23,620 nt of DNA, taken from positions 1-23,620 of IMG/VR virus record IMGVR_UViG_3300047462_000712; one strand, 5' to 3'. Made by a program: the position numbers and the translations under genes. Numbering within the stretch: position 1 is the stretch's first letter; each line of letters begins with the position of its first letter. Below are positions 6,861 to 14,538 of the stretch, piece by piece. The notes beneath the pieces are model-generated. The model had not been told where the DNA came from. It saw only the letters and a list, made by a program, of their open reading frames with translations, and did not search any database. Origin of the DNA: a virus.

Positions 6861-7885
6861 TGGACGAGGCCTACCTGATCGGCATCCGCCTCGCGCTGGA
6901 CAACGGCGTCAGCGCCGGCATCGCCACCATCTCGCGCGAACTCGCCGCCCTCGACGCCGCCATCGCCACCACCACGGCGCATCTGCAACGGCTGGAACAG
7001 GTGGCCGCATCCGTCGCCCAGGGCCCGGCGTCGTCGCTGCCTTCCCTCGATCTCCCGGCACAGACACCCGCAGCGCCGGAGCCCCCGCCTTCCGCCGCGT
7101 CCGCCCAGCCCACGCGAGCCACCCCATCCGCTCCCCAACCGCAAGCCACGTCTCCCCTCCCCTTGCGGGAGGGGTCGGGGGAGGGGGGCAGCCGCACGAT
7201 ACCCTCCCCTGCTTCACAGCCCCAGCAGACCGCTTCGTCCCCCCAAAAACCACAGACTCCACCAACCACTTCTCCCCCCCCCTTGCGGGAGGGGCCGGCG
7301 GAGGGGGGAAGCCGCACCATCACTGCCCCGGCCCCGCCGTCGCCCCTTGCCGCGCCCGCCCTCCAGAAGCCCCAGACTCCGACAGCGCCTTCCCCACTCC
7401 CCTCGCGGGGGAGGCCGAGGGAGGAAACCAACCGCTCGATCCTTCCACCCATGGCGAGCGAGCCGGCCGCTTCCCCGCGCCATGCGTCTCCGTCCGTCGC
7501 GGCCCTGGTTAGCCCGCCACCGCCATCCGCTCAGCCGCAACGTCCGCCAGTCCCGCCGCCCCTCCCCTCGCGCCCGGAGCCAGCGGGAGAACGCGCGCTC
7601 CCGCTCCCAACCCCACGCGCCCCGCCGCCACCGCCGCGTCCCCAAGCGCCGGCGCAGGCAGCCCCCATCGCGCTGGCGCCCACGACCACGCCCACCTCTG
7701 CCGCCCCCACCCGCCGCGAGCCCGAACCCGCCGGACCCACGCACGGCGATGTGTTCCTCGACGGCAGCCGGGTCGGCACCTGGCTGTCCGAGCACCTGGC
7801 CCGCGCCGCCGCCCGTCCCCAGGCCGGGGCGACCGGTGTCGATCCCACGCTGACCCCGGCGTGGCCTGGAACCCTGCAACAGTGA
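6860..7885 (+). CDS. Proline-rich protein in the tape-measure position
   Basis: This 341-aa protein occupies the slot between the chaperone and baseplate genes where the tape measure normally lies. Three parts are visible. Residues 1-55 are helical (IGIRLALDNGVSAGIATISR, then a hydrophobic heptad-like stretch), similar to the start of some alphaproteobacterial tape-measure-like proteins. Residues about 60-290 are Pro/Ala/Ser-rich with no predicted helix. Residues 98-217 carry three 40-residue units encoded by 120-bp DNA repeats. Residues 296-341 (GDVFLDGSRVGTWLSEHLAR) look like a conserved C-terminal domain. It lacks the 600-plus residues and hydrophobic segments usual for tape measures. The start ATG overlaps the upstream stop. 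It could be a divergent tape measure or a smaller tail protein. Confidence 0.6.
   Translation: MDEAYLIGIRLALDNGVSAGIATISRELAALDAAIATTTAHLQRLEQVAASVAQGPASSLPSLDLPAQTPAAPEPPPSAASAQPTRATPSAPQPQATSPLPLREGSGEGGSRTIPSPASQPQQTASSPQKPQTPPTTSPPPLREGPAEGGSRTITAPAPPSPLAAPALQKPQTPTAPSPLPSRGRPREETNRSILPPMASEPAASPRHASPSVAALVSPPPPSAQPQRPPVPPPLPSRPEPAGERALPLPTPRAPPPPPRPQAPAQAAPIALAPTTTPTSAAPTRREPEPAGPTHGDVFLDGSRVGTWLSEHLARAAARPQAGATGVDPTLTPAWPGTLQQ
7151..7440 (+). repeat. Three palindromic G-rich units at 120-bp spacing
   Basis: Units begin at 7151, 7271 and 7391, an exact 120-bp step. The first 50 bases of units 1 and 2 match at 45 positions by direct count. Each contains a hairpin: unit 1 CCCCTCCC (7154-7161) with GGGAGGGG (7167-7174), loop of five; unit 2 has the same arms with one mismatch; unit 3 CTCCCC (7397-7402) with GGGGAG (7408-7413). 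Unit 3 is more diverged. The step is a multiple of three, so the coding frame is kept. The form (pyrimidine arm, TTGC/TCGCG-like loop, purine arm, then a GGGGGAGGG tail) resembles palindromic elements that I recall as dispersed in alphaproteobacterial genomes. Dispersal cannot be tested here. Confidence 0.8.
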
Positions 7886-7901
7886 ACCGGGCACCCTCCC
7901 C

Positions 7902-8603
7902 ATGAACGGCTCCCTGCTCCTCGGCCCGGTCTTCTTCCTGGACTTCGAGGTCCCCGAACGCATCGCCTTCGGCGGCGGCCAGCGCCTCGCCATCCACCGC
8001 CTCCCCGGCGGCGGACGGGTGATCGACGCGATGGGGCGCGACGATGCGGACCTCGTATGGTCAGGCATCTTCACCGGCCCCGAAGCCGCCGACCGCGCCC
8101 GCCTGCTGGACGCGCTGCGGGTCCAGGGCGCGGTACTGCCGCTGACCTGGGACGCGTTCTTCTACTCGGTCGTGATCGCCCGCTTCGACGCCGAATACGC
8201 CCATCCCAATTGGGTGCCCTACAAAATCACCTGCACGGTCCTGCGCGATGAGGCGACGGGCGTCGCCGCTCCCGTCACCGATCTGAGCGGCAGTGTGTTC
8301 GCCGATCTCGCAAGCGCGGGCCGCGCGATCGATACCACCGCCGCCACCGTGGCCCTCGCCGCCGCCGGTGCGACAAGCCGGGGCACGGCCACTTACGCAG
8401 CCGCCACGACCGCGGTCTCCGCCCTGGCCACGCAGCTCAACGCGGCCGCCGCCACCGCGGAGGCCACGCTGTCGGCCACGCCGCTCAACACCGCCACCGG
8501 CCTCACCCAGGCCGCCGACGCAGCGGGCACGTTGGCCGCCGCCACCCGGGCCTCGGGCTACGTCGCCCGCGCCGCCGTCAACCTCGCCAACGCCAGCACC
8601 TGA
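7902..8603 (+). CDS. Baseplate protein, gpN/DNA-circularisation-like
   Basis: This 233-aa protein begins the baseplate block. Its N-terminal half is beta-rich with LAIHRLPGGGRVIDAMGRDD, a tryptophan motif (DLVWSGIFTG) and PEAADRARLLDALRVQGAVL, followed by LTWDAFFYSVVIARFDAEYA and PYKITCTVLRDEA. This pattern of a W-x-G strand, a helix, then two strands is what the N-terminal domain of Mu gpN (DNA circularisation family) looks like, and the location before the LysM and hub genes matches. The C-terminal 110 residues are Ala/Thr-rich helix without recognisable motif. The role is probably a tail-tube to hub connector. The family link is a visual call. Confidence 0.55.
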   Translation: MNGSLLLGPVFFLDFEVPERIAFGGGQRLAIHRLPGGGRVIDAMGRDDADLVWSGIFTGPEAADRARLLDALRVQGAVLPLTWDAFFYSVVIARFDAEYAHPNWVPYKITCTVLRDEATGVAAPVTDLSGSVFADLASAGRAIDTTAATVALAAAGATSRGTATYAAATTAVSALATQLNAAAATAEATLSATPLNTATGLTQAADAAGTLAAATRASGYVARAAVNLANAST

Positions 8604-8611
8604 GAGGCGCG

Positions 8612-8797
8612 ATGCGAACCCTCACCACCGCCGGCGGCAACCTGTTCGCCATAGCCGCCATCGAACTCGGCGACGCGACGCAATGGATCCGCATCGCCGC
8701 GCTCAACAACCTCTCCGACCCGATGCTGCAAGGCGTCGTCACGCTCGACCTGCCCGACACCGACCCGAACGCCGGAGGCGGCATTGCCAGCCAATGA
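8612..8797 (+). CDS. LysM-like tail protein X
   Basis: This 61-aa protein is almost entirely one LysM-type fold: GGNLFAIAAIELGDATQWIR (strand then helix), IAALNNLSDPML (second helix) and GVVTLDLPDTDP (strand). Small LysM proteins of about 60-70 aa encoded just before the hub are the tail protein X/gp53-like component that links hub and wedge in the baseplate. GAGAGG lies just upstream of the ATG. Its last 14 bases overlap the start of the hub gene. That overlap and the internal RBS at 8774-8778 favour coupled translation. Confidence 0.78.
   Translation: MRTLTTAGGNLFAIAAIELGDATQWIRIAALNNLSDPMLQGVVTLDLPDTDPNAGGGIASQ
8774..8786 (+). promoter_or_regulatory. RBS and TTG start for the hub gene
   Basis: GGAGG at 8774-8778 lies five bases before a TTG at 8784-8786, inside the end of the LysM gene. 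No ATG exists nearby in this frame, and the first alternative in-frame start is a GTG at 8829 that would remove the opening 15 residues. The strong spacing makes the TTG the best start. Confidence 0.7.
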
Positions 8798-9857
8798 CGG
8801 CTCCGTCCTGCGCCAACCGACGCTGATCGTGCTCGCCAACGGCATACCGCTCGCCGCCCCGCTCGCCAGCCAGATCGTCAGCAACAATCATCACGCAGCC
8901 GACCGCTTCCACGTCACCGCCGTCCTCCCCGCGCCGCCGGACGCCGCGATGTGGGCGGCGACCGCCCCCATCGCCATCGATATCCGTATCGGACTGGACG
9001 GGAGCCCGCCGGTCAGCCTGATCCAAGGCAATGTCGACAGCGTCGAGATCGACGCGCTCACCGGCCGACTCACCATAGAGGGACGCGACCAAACGGCCGC
9101 CCTGATCGAGGCGCGCACGCAGGAGACCTTCGCCAACCGCACCTCCAGCGAAATCGCCGCGCTGCTGGCCGCCCGCCACGGGCTCCTGCCCGATGTCGCG
9201 CCCACCACCACGCCGGTCGGTCGATACTGGCAACTGGAACATGACCGCATCACGCTCGACCAGTTCAGCCGCGCCACAACCGAATGGGACCTGCTGACGG
9301 CCCTCGCCGCGCATGAGGGGTTCGATGTCTGGGTCAGCGACACCACGCTGCATTTCCGGCCTGCCGCCTCCGCCGCCGCGAACCCGGCGCCCTCGGCCAC
9401 GCTCGCGGCGGTGGCCACCGCGTTCGGCCCCGCCAACGTGACCGCCCTGCGACTCGAACGCGCCCTCACCCTCGCCGGCGCGATCCAGGTCACGGTGAAA
9501 AGCTGGCACAGCCGCATGGGTACGGCCTGCGTGCAGAGCGTAAGTAGCGGCAAGGGCGGTAGTCCACGAGACTACGTCTACATCGCACCCAATCTCACGC
9601 CCGATGCGGCGCTGAGGCTGGCAAACATCAAACTGGCCGAACTCGCCAAACACGAGCGCGTCGTCGTCGCCGAAATGCCCGGCGAACTGACCCTGAAGCC
9701 ACGCATGTCCGTCGCGGTCGCCGGCACCGGCACCGCGTTCGATCAACTCTACTGGATCGACGAAATCACACGCTCGCTGGACTGGCGACACGGCTTCACC
9801 CAACGCATCCGCGCCCGCAACGTCACCGCCGCCGCGGCAATGGCGCAAGGAGGCTGA
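8784..9857 (+). CDS. Baseplate hub protein (gpD/gp27-like)
   Basis: This 357-aa protein forms the hub on which tube and spike sit. It starts at a TTG with a good GGAGG site. The beta-rich opening (PTLIVLANGIPLAAPLASQI, DRFHVTAVLP) is followed by the hub signature DGSPPVSLIQGNVDSVEIDA, then RLTIEGRDQTAALIEARTQE, which is the usual 'G.....R.l...L' turn of late control protein D. Helices follow (SSEIAALLAARHGL, QFSRATTEWDLLTALAAHEG). A later domain carries DVWVSDTTLHFRP and SWHSRMGTACVQSVSSG, and the end carries YWIDEITRSLDWRHGFTQRI. The length and position between tail-X and spike fit gpD/gp27. Confidence 0.85.
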   Translation: MPANDGSVLRQPTLIVLANGIPLAAPLASQIVSNNHHAADRFHVTAVLPAPPDAAMWAATAPIAIDIRIGLDGSPPVSLIQGNVDSVEIDALTGRLTIEGRDQTAALIEARTQETFANRTSSEIAALLAARHGLLPDVAPTTTPVGRYWQLEHDRITLDQFSRATTEWDLLTALAAHEGFDVWVSDTTLHFRPAASAAANPAPSATLAAVATAFGPANVTALRLERALTLAGAIQVTVKSWHSRMGTACVQSVSSGKGGSPRDYVYIAPNLTPDAALRLANIKLAELAKHERVVVAEMPGELTLKPRMSVAVAGTGTAFDQLYWIDEITRSLDWRHGFTQRIRARNVTAAAAMAQGG

Positions 9858-9862
9858 ACTTC

Positions 9863-10372
9863 ATGGAGCGCTTCCTCAATGCGGTGAAGTCGCATGCCGC
9901 CGCACTCGATCACGGCATGGGCCAGCCGCGCTTCGGCCTCGTCACCAGCGTCGATCCGCAGCGTTATGCCGCACGCGTCGCGTTGCAGCCCGAGGGGGTG
10001 ATCACCGGCTGGCTGCCTATCGCCACGCCCTGGGTTGGCTCCGGCTGGGGCCTCGTCTGCCCGCCCGCGCCCGGCGACCAGGTGCTGGTACTACCGCAGG
10101 AGGGCAACGCCGAGCATGGCGTGATCGTCGGCCTCAGCTTCTCCGACCGCGCCCGCCCGCCGCAGAACGCGCCGGCAGGGGAGTTCTGGCTGGTGCATCG
10201 CAGCGGAACCTCGTTGAAACTCGCCAACGACGGCACGGTGCGCATCAATGGAGACCTGCACGTCGCGGGCGATGTCTATGACAGCGCCGGATCGCTCTCC
10301 CGACTGCGCGGCCATTACGACCAGCACACCCATCCCGGTTCCGCCAGCACGCAGCCGTCTCCCCAGGACTGA
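9863..10372 (+). CDS. Baseplate spike (gpV/gp45-like)
   Basis: This 169-aa protein is the membrane-piercing spike at the tip of the tail. Residues about 22-95 (FGLVTSVDPQRYAARVAL, WLPIATPWVGSGWGLVCPP, GDQVLVLPQEGN) form the OB-fold that docks on the hub. The segment SGTSLKLANDGTVRINGDLH starts the narrow beta-helix shaft. The apex HYDQHTHPG holds H155-x-H157; in P2 and Mu-type spikes a His-x-His ring binds a metal at the trimer tip, so this tip is likely metal-bearing (inference from motif). An AAGGAGG site precedes the ATG. It sits five bases after the hub gene. Confidence 0.88.
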   Translation: MERFLNAVKSHAAALDHGMGQPRFGLVTSVDPQRYAARVALQPEGVITGWLPIATPWVGSGWGLVCPPAPGDQVLVLPQEGNAEHGVIVGLSFSDRARPPQNAPAGEFWLVHRSGTSLKLANDGTVRINGDLHVAGDVYDSAGSLSRLRGHYDQHTHPGSASTQPSPQD

Positions 10373-10378
10373 ACAAAT

Positions 10379-10744
10379 ATGTCCGATCTGTCCCACCTGT
10401 TCGGCTCCGATCTCGCGATCGGACCAACCGGCGACCTCGCCTGGGCCGCCGGCACGGCTCTCGGCCAGCAGCGCGTACTCAAACGCCTGCTCACCAATCC
10501 AGGCGACTACATCTGGCAGCCCGATTACGGCGCCGGCCTCGCGCAATTCATCGGCCAGCCGGCACAGGCGAACCAGATACGCGCGGTGATCCGCAGCCAG
10601 GTGTTCAAGGAAGCCTCCGTCGCCCGCACGCCCGAACCGGCCATCGACGTGGCGTTCGACGAAACCGGTACCTTCTCCGTCCAGCTCCGCTACGCCGACG
10701 CGGCAACGGGGCAAACGCAATTGCTGAGTTTCTCGGCGTCGTAA
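10379..10744 (+). CDS. Baseplate wedge protein (gp25/gpW-like)
   Basis: This 121-aa protein is the conserved wedge subunit that connects baseplate to sheath. GDLAWAAGTALGQQRVLKRL is the N-terminal helix pair, NPGDYIWQPDYGAGLAQFIG carries the family 'PxYG.GL' motif near residue 50, and a second helix (QANQIRAVIRSQVFKEASVA) is followed by C-terminal strands (FSVQLRYADAATGQTQLLSF). The length (110-140 aa) and the position just before the gpJ-like gene are typical for GPW/gp25 proteins. There is no strong Shine-Dalgarno match beyond a weak purine stretch (AGGA) upstream. Confidence 0.85.
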   Translation: MSDLSHLFGSDLAIGPTGDLAWAAGTALGQQRVLKRLLTNPGDYIWQPDYGAGLAQFIGQPAQANQIRAVIRSQVFKEASVARTPEPAIDVAFDETGTFSVQLRYADAATGQTQLLSFSAS

Positions 10745-10771
10745 CCACACCGCCCCGCACATAGGCGTCCC

Positions 10772-11908
10772 ATGCAGCTCCAGCTTCAGACCTTCACAGC
10801 CCTGGTGGGCAGCACCGTCGCCGCCATCCAGGGAGCAGCAACGCAGCTGCTTGACCTCACGGTCGGCTCCACCCTGCGCGCCATCGTCGAGGCGAATGCC
10901 TCGCTCGCGCTGTGGATGCAGTGGCTGATGGTGCAGGTGCTACGCACCACCCGCGCGGCCACCTCGCAGGGACCGGATCTCGACACCTGGGTGGGCGATT
11001 TCGGCGTCGCCCGGGTGGGCGCCGTCGCGGCCGGCGGCAACCTCGTGTTCGCCCGCTTCAGCCCGGTCGCCGCCTCGTTCGTCCCCACTGGCACGCTGGT
11101 CAAAACGTCCGACGGCACGCAGTCCTTTACCGTCATCGCCGATGACACCAACCCCGCCTGGTCGCCCAGCCAGGGCGGCACCCAAAGCGGCTACGCCGTC
11201 GCCGCCGGCACCTCGTCCGTCACGGTGCCAGCCCTCGCCGCCACACCCGGCGCGGCAGGGAACGTGCAGCCCGCCACGATCACGCTCATCGCGGCAGCGG
11301 TTCCGGGGATAGACACTGTCACCAACCCGGCCGCCTTTGCCAGCGGGCTGGACGCGGAAAGCGACGCGGCCCTGCGCAGCCGGTTCGCTCTCTTCCTCGC
11401 GGGCCTCGCCCGCGCCACGCCCGCCGCCATCGCCTACGCCGTGGCCTCCACCCGGCAGGGCCTCTCCACGCTGCTATTGGAGAATCAGACGCCCGACGGC
11501 GCCGCTCGGCCCGGCACGTTCACCTTCATCGTCGATGACGGCAGCGGCAACCCACCGGCCCCGCTACTGACAGCCATCTCCGCCGCCATCGAGGCGGTGC
11601 GTCCGCTTGGCGCGAGCTACGCCGTACAGCCGCCAACGGTGCTGCGCCCCACCGTCGCTATGAGCATCGCCACCTCCCCCTCGGCTAGCCACGCCGCGGT
11701 CGTGGCCGAGGTTGCCGCCGCGCTCGCCGCCGCGATGAACCAATTGCCCATCGGCGGAACGCTCGCCTTCTCCCGGCTAGCCGCCATCGCCTACGCGGCC
11801 GATCCCGCCGTGATCAACGTCACGGCGGTCACGCTGAACGGCGCCACGCTCGATCTCGTTCCACCCGTCACCGGGATGATCCGCCCCGGCACGATCACGG
11901 TGAGCTGA
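10772..11908 (+). CDS. Baseplate wedge protein J-like (gp47)
   Basis: This 378-aa protein is the large wedge component. A helical N-terminus (residues 10-75, including RTTRAATSQGPDLDTWVGDF) leads into beta-rich domain material (SFVPTGTLVKTSDGTQSFTV, VPALAATPGAAGNVQ, ITLIAAAVPGIDTV). The signature SGLDAESDAALRSRFALFLA near residue 190 is the classic 'G.d.ESD..LR.R' motif of gpJ/baseplate J proteins. The C-terminal half alternates strands and helices. It is followed after one base by the gpI-like gene, exactly the J-I order of P2 and Mu gp47-gp48. Confidence 0.92.
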   Translation: MQLQLQTFTALVGSTVAAIQGAATQLLDLTVGSTLRAIVEANASLALWMQWLMVQVLRTTRAATSQGPDLDTWVGDFGVARVGAVAAGGNLVFARFSPVAASFVPTGTLVKTSDGTQSFTVIADDTNPAWSPSQGGTQSGYAVAAGTSSVTVPALAATPGAAGNVQPATITLIAAAVPGIDTVTNPAAFASGLDAESDAALRSRFALFLAGLARATPAAIAYAVASTRQGLSTLLLENQTPDGAARPGTFTFIVDDGSGNPPAPLLTAISAAIEAVRPLGASYAVQPPTVLRPTVAMSIATSPSASHAAVVAEVAAALAAAMNQLPIGGTLAFSRLAAIAYAADPAVINVTAVTLNGATLDLVPPVTGMIRPGTITVS

Positions 11909-11909
11909 A

Positions 11910-12482
11910 ATGACCGGCGATCAGACCGACATGCTGGCGCGGCTCAAGGCGGTGCTGCCCCAGCGCTGGTTCCCCGACGCGACCCCGGTGCTGGACGGGG
12001 TGCTGACCGGCCTCGCCTCGGCGTGGGCGACGCTCTACGCGATGCTCGGATATATCCGCGCCCAAACCCGCATCGCCACCGCGACGGACGGGTTCCTTGA
12101 TCTCGCCTCGGCGGATTATTTCGGGCCAGCTTTGCCGCGCTTCCCTGGCGAAAGCGATGCCGCGTTCCGCGTCCGCATCGCCCGGGAAATGGTCCGCGAA
12201 CGCGCCACCCGCCCCGCCTTGGTCGCGGCGCTCACCGACCTCACCGGTCGCGCCCCCGCGGTGTTCGAGTTTGCCCGCCCGGCCGATACCGGCTGCTGGA
12301 ACAGCGCGCTTGGCTACGGCGCGGGCGGCGGCTGGGGCAGCCTCGATCTGCCATTCCAGGCGCTGGTCACCGCCTACCGGCCCCAGGCCCCGAACCCGCC
12401 AGTCGCCGACGCCGACATCCTCGCCGCCATCACCGCCGTGCTCCCCGCCGCGACCATCGCCTGGGCACGCATCGCGGACTGA
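11910..12482 (+). CDS. Tail protein I-like (gp48)
   Basis: This 190-aa protein immediately follows gpJ. It begins with a helix (DMLARLKAVLPQRWFPDA), contains ATDGFLDLASADYFGPALPR and FRVRIAREMVRERATRPALV, a helical arrangement seen in Mu gp48/gpI-type proteins that join wedge to tail fibres. Its central Gly-rich part with WNSALGYGAGGGWGS leads to a C-terminal helix (DADILAAITAVLPAATIAW). The baseplate-to-fibre role is inferred from order and from the recognised 'Lpr..ges D..fR.Ri' stretch. It begins one base after the gpJ stop. Confidence 0.75.
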   Translation: MTGDQTDMLARLKAVLPQRWFPDATPVLDGVLTGLASAWATLYAMLGYIRAQTRIATATDGFLDLASADYFGPALPRFPGESDAAFRVRIAREMVRERATRPALVAALTDLTGRAPAVFEFARPADTGCWNSALGYGAGGGWGSLDLPFQALVTAYRPQAPNPPVADADILAAITAVLPAATIAWARIAD

Positions 12483-12510
12483 GCCTTCGCCCCTCACACA
12501 GGGACCCTTC

Positions 12511-13740
12511 ATGGACCGCAACATCGTTTATCCCGGCAGCGTCCCGCTCGACACGGACATGCTGACCCTCAACCGCAACACCATGACCGCACTCGGCGCG
12601 CTTATCGCGGCGACGCTCGGTAGCGCCACGGTGATCGACGGACTGGCGGTGTCCCCGACCACACCAGCCTCGATGAACATCCAGGTCGGCCCGGGCGGCA
12701 TCACGCTCGCCACCACCGTCGATGCAACCGCCTACGGCTCGCTGCCCGCCGACACCGCCGATCCCGTCGTCAAGATGGGCATCAACCCCGGATGGACCTT
12801 CCTCGCCTGTCCCGCGCCGCCCACGGCCGGCGAGTCGGTGACGTATCTGATCCAGGCAAGCTTCGCGGAGACCGACGCGAACCCCGCCGTGCTGCCCTAC
12901 TACAATGCCGCCAATCCCGCGCAGCCCTTCCTCGGCCCGGCCAATCTCGGCGCTGCCCAGCCCACCGCGCGGCTGCAGCGCGTGCTGCTCCAGGCCAAGG
13001 CCGGCGTGCCCGCCCCCTCCGGCACTCAGACGGCGCCCGCGCCCGATGCCGCCTGGGTCGGCGTGGCGACGGTCGAGGTCGATGCAGGGACCACCGCCAT
13101 CGCCGCCGGCAACGTCGCCACCGTCGCCAACGCGCCGGTGCTGACCTACAAACTTCCCGATCTGCGGCCCGGCTTCTCGGCACTCGCCTCGTTTGCCGCG
13201 TCGGGCGTGTTCACGGTGCCGCGGACGGTGACGCGGGCAAAGATCACCGTCATCGGCGGCGGCGGGGCCGGCGGGTCGGATGCCAGTCTCCCCGGCGGCG
13301 GCGGCGGGGCCGGCGGACAGGCGATGGTCGTCGTGGACTACCTCGTCCCCGGCTCCACCATCCCGATCACCGTCGGCGCCGGTGGCGTTGCCGCCGGCAG
13401 CGGTTTCGGCCCCGGCGGCAATGGCGGGACATCGAGCTTCGGCACGATCGCGTCTGCCACTGGCGGCATAGGCGGCGGCGCGGCCCCGGTCGCGTCGGCC
13501 TACACCGGCGGCAACGGCGGCGCGGGCTTCGGCGGAGCCGTCAACACCAGCGGCTCGTTCGGCACGGACGGCATTCCGGCGGGCAACCGGGGCGGCGATG
13601 GCGGCGGACCTGGCGCGGGGCGCGGGGCCACTGGCGCCCCCGGCCTGCCCGGTCTGGGCTTCGGCGGCGGCGGCGGCGGTGGCGCGCCCGGCTTCGAGGG
13701 CGCCAATGGCGCGTCCGGCCTCGTCATTGTGGAGTTCTGA
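12511..13740 (+). CDS. Tail fibre with glycine-rich tip
   Basis: This 409-aa protein is a candidate host-recognition fibre. Residues 1-240 have a baseplate-attachment type opening (YPGSVPLDTDMLTLNRNTM) and short strands (MNIQVGPGGITLATTVDATA, TYLIQASFAETDAN). From about residue 246 the chain becomes very glycine-rich (TVIGGGGAGGSDA, GGGGGAGGQAMVVV, NGGTSSFGTI, GGGGGGGAPGFEG) and ends GASGLVIVEF. Such glycine-rich domains ending 'GLVIVEY/F' occur in phage adhesin tips and can form polyglycine-II sandwich lattices. The start chosen is the ATG with GGGA upstream; the frame is open 138 codons upstream inside the previous gene. Adhesion is inferred. Confidence 0.72.
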   Translation: MDRNIVYPGSVPLDTDMLTLNRNTMTALGALIAATLGSATVIDGLAVSPTTPASMNIQVGPGGITLATTVDATAYGSLPADTADPVVKMGINPGWTFLACPAPPTAGESVTYLIQASFAETDANPAVLPYYNAANPAQPFLGPANLGAAQPTARLQRVLLQAKAGVPAPSGTQTAPAPDAAWVGVATVEVDAGTTAIAAGNVATVANAPVLTYKLPDLRPGFSALASFAASGVFTVPRTVTRAKITVIGGGGAGGSDASLPGGGGGAGGQAMVVVDYLVPGSTIPITVGAGGVAAGSGFGPGGNGGTSSFGTIASATGGIGGGAAPVASAYTGGNGGAGFGGAVNTSGSFGTDGIPAGNRGGDGGGPGAGRGATGAPGLPGLGFGGGGGGGAPGFEGANGASGLVIVEF

Positions 13741-13742
13741 GC

Positions 13743-14006
13743 ATGCAACGCTTCGCCAGAATCGACTCCGGCGCAATCGTCGAGATCGTCGAAACCGACA
13801 AGGCCATCGCCACCTTGTTTCATTCCGGCCTGAGCTGGGTGGACGTGACCGGCCAGCCGGTCGCCATCGGCGACGTGCGGAAGGGAAGCTCATTCGCCAG
13901 CCCACCGAGGCAGGCGCATCCCGCGATGCCCACTGTCGCCGAGTTGCAAGCAGAGATCGCGCGTCTCGCAGCCCGTCTCGATGCATTGACCAAGCTCGCC
14001 GGTTAA
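13743..14006 (+). CDS. Small fibre-associated protein
   Basis: This 87-aa protein starts two bases after the fibre stop, with GGAG in the end of that gene. The N-terminus (RFARIDSGAIVEIVETDKAI) and HSGLSWVDVTGQPVAIGDV resemble short proteins often found beside phage tail fibres, with repeated 'V.iv' strands and a 'WVDVTG' turn. The C-terminal 25 residues (TVAELQAEIARLAARLDALT) form a coiled coil. It may assist or cap the fibre. The frame is open much farther upstream inside the glycine-rich gene, but that part is a shadow. Confidence 0.6.
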   Translation: MQRFARIDSGAIVEIVETDKAIATLFHSGLSWVDVTGQPVAIGDVRKGSSFASPPRQAHPAMPTVAELQAEIARLAARLDALTKLAG

Positions 14007-14048
14007 CAGCGTCCGGCCCTTCCCCAACACACTTCCGGAGACCAGCCC

Positions 14049-14534
14049 ATGCCGACCGTGGCCTCGCATCTGTGGCACCCGAGTACGGCGCGCCGCGTCG
14101 TGCTTGACGCGTATGTCCCGATCCCGCGCGGCACCCTCCCTCCCGATGGCGGCCCGCTCGTGTGGCCGGCGAAAGACCCGTCCGACGTGCTGGATTTCGA
14201 AATCGAGATCGGCCCGGCGCTGGCCGGAAATGACGGGGACGGCATCACGACCATCGACGTCGTCATCGTCCCGGCCGACGCCGGCGACCTCACGCTGAAC
14301 AGCGCCGCCGCGGACGGCACCCGGGCGGTGCTCTGGTTCTCCGCCGGGCAGGCGGGCACGACCTATTGCGTGCAGATCACACTCGGCACCGCCGGGGGCC
14401 GCACCATCGGCCGCGCCGTGCTGCTCCCGGTGCGGGCGCTGGCCGCCGCCGCCCCCCCAGCCAGCGCGCTTACCGACGATTCCGGCTCGGTCATCACCGA
14501 CCAGAACGGCAACCCCATCCTGATCGGAGGCTGA
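14049..14534 (+). CDS. Phage fibre-tail adaptor protein
   Basis: This 161-aa protein has GGAG upstream of the ATG. DVLDFEIEIGPALAGNDGDG, then TTIDVVIVPADAGDL, then VLWFSAGQAGTTYCVQITLG, make a beta-sandwich-like domain which I associate with the 'fibre-tail adaptor' family. The C-terminal part (ASALTDDSGSVITDQNGNPI) is a repeat-like tail seen in proteins that anchor spikes. It is four bases upstream of the first tailspike, so an adaptor linking spike to baseplate is the natural reading. The catalytic fold is not implied. Confidence 0.7.
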   Translation: MPTVASHLWHPSTARRVVLDAYVPIPRGTLPPDGGPLVWPAKDPSDVLDFEIEIGPALAGNDGDGITTIDVVIVPADAGDLTLNSAAADGTRAVLWFSAGQAGTTYCVQITLGTAGGRTIGRAVLLPVRALAAAAPPASALTDDSGSVITDQNGNPILIGG

Positions 14535-14538
14535 GACG

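Noticed and set aside
7562-7610. Possible fourth copy of the palindromic unit (CTCCCCTCGCG and GCGGGAG)
   Set aside because: It is off the 120-bp step and too diverged to count, although it may be a remnant.
12097-12510. Upstream extension of the glycine-rich fibre frame
   Set aside because: It overlaps the gpI-like gene in another frame; the ATG at 12511 begins the structured N-terminus and has a purine-rich site nearby.
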